Below are positions 61,600 through 64,000 of a DNA stretch of 64,000 nt, piece by piece; the first letter of the stretch is position 1; every line of letters starts with the position of its first letter. A program made the position numbers and the translations under genes. The DNA is taken from the NCBI RefSeq assembly GCF_029931775.1, contig NC_079324.1, positions 61,821,268-61,885,267 of the forward strand, written 5' to 3'. Source of the DNA: Euleptes europaea (lineage: Eukaryota > Chordata > Lepidosauria > Squamata > Sphaerodactylidae). Below the pieces are notes generated by a model. That model saw only the letters and a program-made list of their open reading frames with translations. It had not been told where the DNA came from and did not search any database.

Positions 61600-61808
61600 A
61601 CCTGAAGCTGTCTTATACTGAATCTGACCATCATTCCGTCAAGGCCAGTATTGTCTACTCAGACTGACAATGGCTCTCCAGGGTCTCAGGCAGAGGTCTT
61701 TCACATCACCTCCTACCTGATCCTTTTAACTGGAGATGCTGGAGATTGAACCTGGGACCTTCCGCATGCCAAGCAGAGGCTCTGCCACTGAGCCACGGCC
61801 CCTCCCCA
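61600..61808 (-). mobile_element. tRNA-Ala-like SINE copy
   Basis: It is full length, CACCTGAAGCTGTCTTATAC to CTCTGCCACTGAGCCACGGC. Confidence 0.85.
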
Positions 61809-62309
61809 TGTTCTAAGAAGAGACATGCTCACCGAACATGGGGCACTGGCCACAGCTGACCTTCACCACCCACCCATACGAACAAGGAGGGAATCCCAGG
61901 CACATACCTTGAAATCTTTGGCACCCCTCCTTCACCCCACCCCTCCTGAAACGAAGCACAAGCACATGTAACATTTGTCCCCTGTTTTTCCCCTCACTGA
62001 CTTCCTTTTGTCAGAGTTTAGATGGCAGAGTCTTTGGGGCAAGGATCGGTCTTGACCTCTGCAGAGCACCAGACAAGTTGATGGCACAAGATAAATCACA
62101 GGAATACTCTTTCACTAGGGATTGAATTGGCAGCAGGAAGTGTGAGCTGCTGAGGCTCATCTGATTCTGTGAACTAAGGAAGACCATGAGAGGGAGGGCA
62201 GGAAGGGCTCTTGTGGTCCTTTCTTAAATGCCCAGAGTAATGCTAATCACCACTTTGGGGTCAGGAAGCAACTGTCCTTCAGGGCAGATTGGCCCAGAGA
62301 TTCTAGATA
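61809..62309. other. Intergenic, mostly unassigned
   Basis: A weak CR1-like stretch may begin near 62165 (GACCATGAGAGGGAGGGC). Confidence 0.4.
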
Positions 62310-62418
62310 GCTTATTTTGTGTGTGGGGGGGAGGTAGTTGTGAATTTCCTGCATTGTGCAGGGGGTTGGGCTAGATGACCCTGGAGGTCCCTTCCAACTC
62401 TATGTTTCTGTGATTCCA
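62310..62418 (+). mobile_element. CR1 3' end
   Basis: GGTAGTTGTGAATTTCCTGC, then GCAGGGGGTTGGGCTAGATG and a TCTATGTTTCTGTGATTCC end. Confidence 0.85.
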
Positions 62419-62730
62419 TCTTCCAAAGAACCACCCCCTGACCAGTTTCCACGAAGGCCTGCTGCTTCCCAAGGCACCATTAGAAAACTGTTCAACTACA
62501 GATTTCTCAAAGGTCTCCAAGGAAGGAGGTTCTCATTACCTCCTATCAAAGTGTTTGGACAGGACCTTTAGATCTGTCCTCCTATATTTCACACTAATAC
62601 ATGGACCCTAGTTGTGATCACACAGTAGGAAACAGACGGCTCTCTGCACGTTCTTAGTGGCACATCTCTTTATTGCTGTCTCACTTTTCAAAAAGGCAAA
62701 ACACAGACACTTAAGGGTAGCACATCACTG

Positions 62731-62920
62731 AACACATGAAGCTGCCTTATACTGAACCAGACCTTTGGTCCAGACCGGCAGCGGCTCTCCAGGGCCTCAG
62801 GCAGAGGTCTTTCACATCACCTACTTGCCTTGTCCCTTTAACTGGAGATGCCGGGGATTCAACCTGGGACCTTCTGCATGCCAAGCAGATGCTCTACCAC
62901 TGAGCCACGGCCCCTCCCCA
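62731..62920 (-). mobile_element. tRNA-Ala-like SINE copy
   Basis: CACATGAAGCTGCCTTATAC to CTACCACTGAGCCACGGCCC, with a short deletion after TTTGGTCCAGACC. Confidence 0.85.
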
Positions 62921-63295
62921 TTTCTGAGCATGCCCAAATCACGTTTGCTCCACTGCTGAATAACCCTCCAGCCCACCACAACCACACATCTGGCATTAAG
63001 AGATTCCATCTGCCTATAGCACTAGAAGTCTTGGAAGTACATAGAACCCTTCTTCAGGCAGCTGTGCTCAACAGAACCTGAAAACTGACAGCAGAGAAAG
63101 AGCTTGATTTGAACGGCAAACCTGGGTTCAGATCTCTGCTCAAGAACAACACTTGCTGGGTGGCTTTTTGGAAAAGATGCTCTCTTGCGCCCTACATGAC
63201 CTCAGAGAGCTGCTGTGAGGATGAAGCTGGAAAATTCTCTCCACACCTCCTGGAAGGCTGGCAAGACCCAGGTGTGAGGCCTTTGAACACCCAAG
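62921..63295. other. Intergenic, nothing recognised
   Basis: There is no gene or repeat support. Confidence 0.4.
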
Positions 63296-63503
63296 AACTG
63301 TGGCTCAGTGGTAGAGCATCGGCTTGGCATGCAGAAGGTCCCAGGTTCAGTCCCCAGCATCTCCAGTTAAAGGGACTAGGCAGGTAGGTGATGTGAAAAG
63401 ATCTCAGCCTGAGACCCTGGAGACCCGCTGCTGCCCTGAGTAGACAATACTGACTTTGACGGACCAAGGGTCTGATTCAGTAGAAGGCAGCTTCATATGT
63501 TAT
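63296..63503 (+). mobile_element. tRNA-Ala-like SINE copy
   Basis: It is full length, CTGTGGCTCAGTGGTAGAGC then CTTGGCATGCAGAAGGTCCC to GAAGGCAGCTTCATATG. Confidence 0.87.
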
Positions 63504-64000
63504 GTGTTTCTGTTTGCATGCTCCCTCCTTACCACGGATCCAACAGACATGCCCTGAAGTTCCTTCTCTCCACAGCTTGCATCTGAATGTGTGAACCGTC
63601 TTCATTGTGCTGGGACAATGTGAGATTGGGAAGTGAGGGGCGGCCATTCATACATGCAAGCTGCAGTTTCTCAGCGCAGCCCGTTCATGCATGAACACAG
63701 CCAAACTGTCACCATTGCTGTTGCAGAACCACAGAAGGGGAAGGAACAAACGGATCCTCCAGCTTAACTACCGGCTTAACATCCAGTTGCCCTTCCAACC
63801 CCCAACCCCATCTGGTTTCTATGGTAAGACCTGGGGACTTGGAAAGCGACCATCTCCAGTTTTGGCATCTGATCAGCATTTGATCTCATGGTCAAAAGCA
63901 CCACCACTTTTTTGGAAGGCATGCCACCAAAGGCCAGACAGAGAGGATACAAATGCAGAGCTGGTTTTGCAAACTCTCTTAAAAGTCCTTGAGTGGGGGC
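63504..64000. other. Right edge, nothing recognised
   Basis: No PPP1CC exon or other coding segment was identified. Confidence 0.45.

Noticed and set aside
52894-64000. PPP1CC exons or HVCN1 leader exons on the right side
   Set aside because: PP1 signature words (GDIHGQ, GDYVDRG, RGNHE) were looked for in both strands and not seen. Short frames here are unsupported.
1-64000. CRISPR arrays, operons, bacterial promoters or attachment sites
   Set aside because: The window is vertebrate nuclear DNA; no regularly spaced direct repeats or prokaryotic gene clusters are present.

Overview
The window is vertebrate nuclear DNA, almost certainly from a squamate reptile (lizard). The host genes are split into short exons with GT-AG introns. 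The repeats include a BovB (RTE) LINE, CR1-type LINEs, 5S-rRNA-headed and tRNA-headed SINEs, a Penelope-like fragment and a Tc1 transposon, a mix typical of lizards. The species cannot be named from the sequence. Gene content and order match the human 12q24.11 block PPTC7 - TCTN1 - HVCN1, and the orientations (-, +, -) are conserved.

Layout. 1-15.6 kb: PPTC7 on the minus strand. Coding exons 4 to 1 lie in the window, the last exons run off the left edge, and the gene ends in a CpG island. 15.6-24.6 kb: intergenic, repeat-rich. 24.6-46.6 kb: TCTN1 on the plus strand, complete, with 14 coding exons that join into a 632-residue protein plus a probable separate 3'UTR exon and poly(A) signal. 47.75-52.35 kb: HVCN1 on the minus strand, with five coding exons giving a 239-residue voltage-gated proton channel. 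TCTN1 and HVCN1 are tail to tail with only about 1.1 kb between their apparent 3' ends. 52.4-64 kb: no coding exon recognised, mostly interspersed repeats. The next gene in other vertebrates, PPP1CC, was looked for and not seen.

The three genes are neighbours by synteny and not a pathway. PPTC7 is a mitochondrial PP2C-type phosphatase, TCTN1 is a ciliary transition-zone protein, and HVCN1 is a plasma-membrane or phagosome proton channel.

No new multi-gene system is present. The most interesting signals are in gene structure and repeats. TCTN1 has an AT-AC intron with full U12-type donor and branch-site signals. A 22-bp tandem duplication copies the 5' splice site of TCTN1 exon 6. TCTN1 has a 21-nt microexon and RFX X-box-like palindromes upstream of its start. 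A ZNF143-type motif lies at the outer edge of the PPTC7 CpG island. A nearly full-length Tc1 element has a telomere-like filler in its DNA-binding domain. There are several clear nested transposon insertions. All exon borders were placed by reading frame, splice dinucleotides and remembered human protein sequences; no alignment was run.
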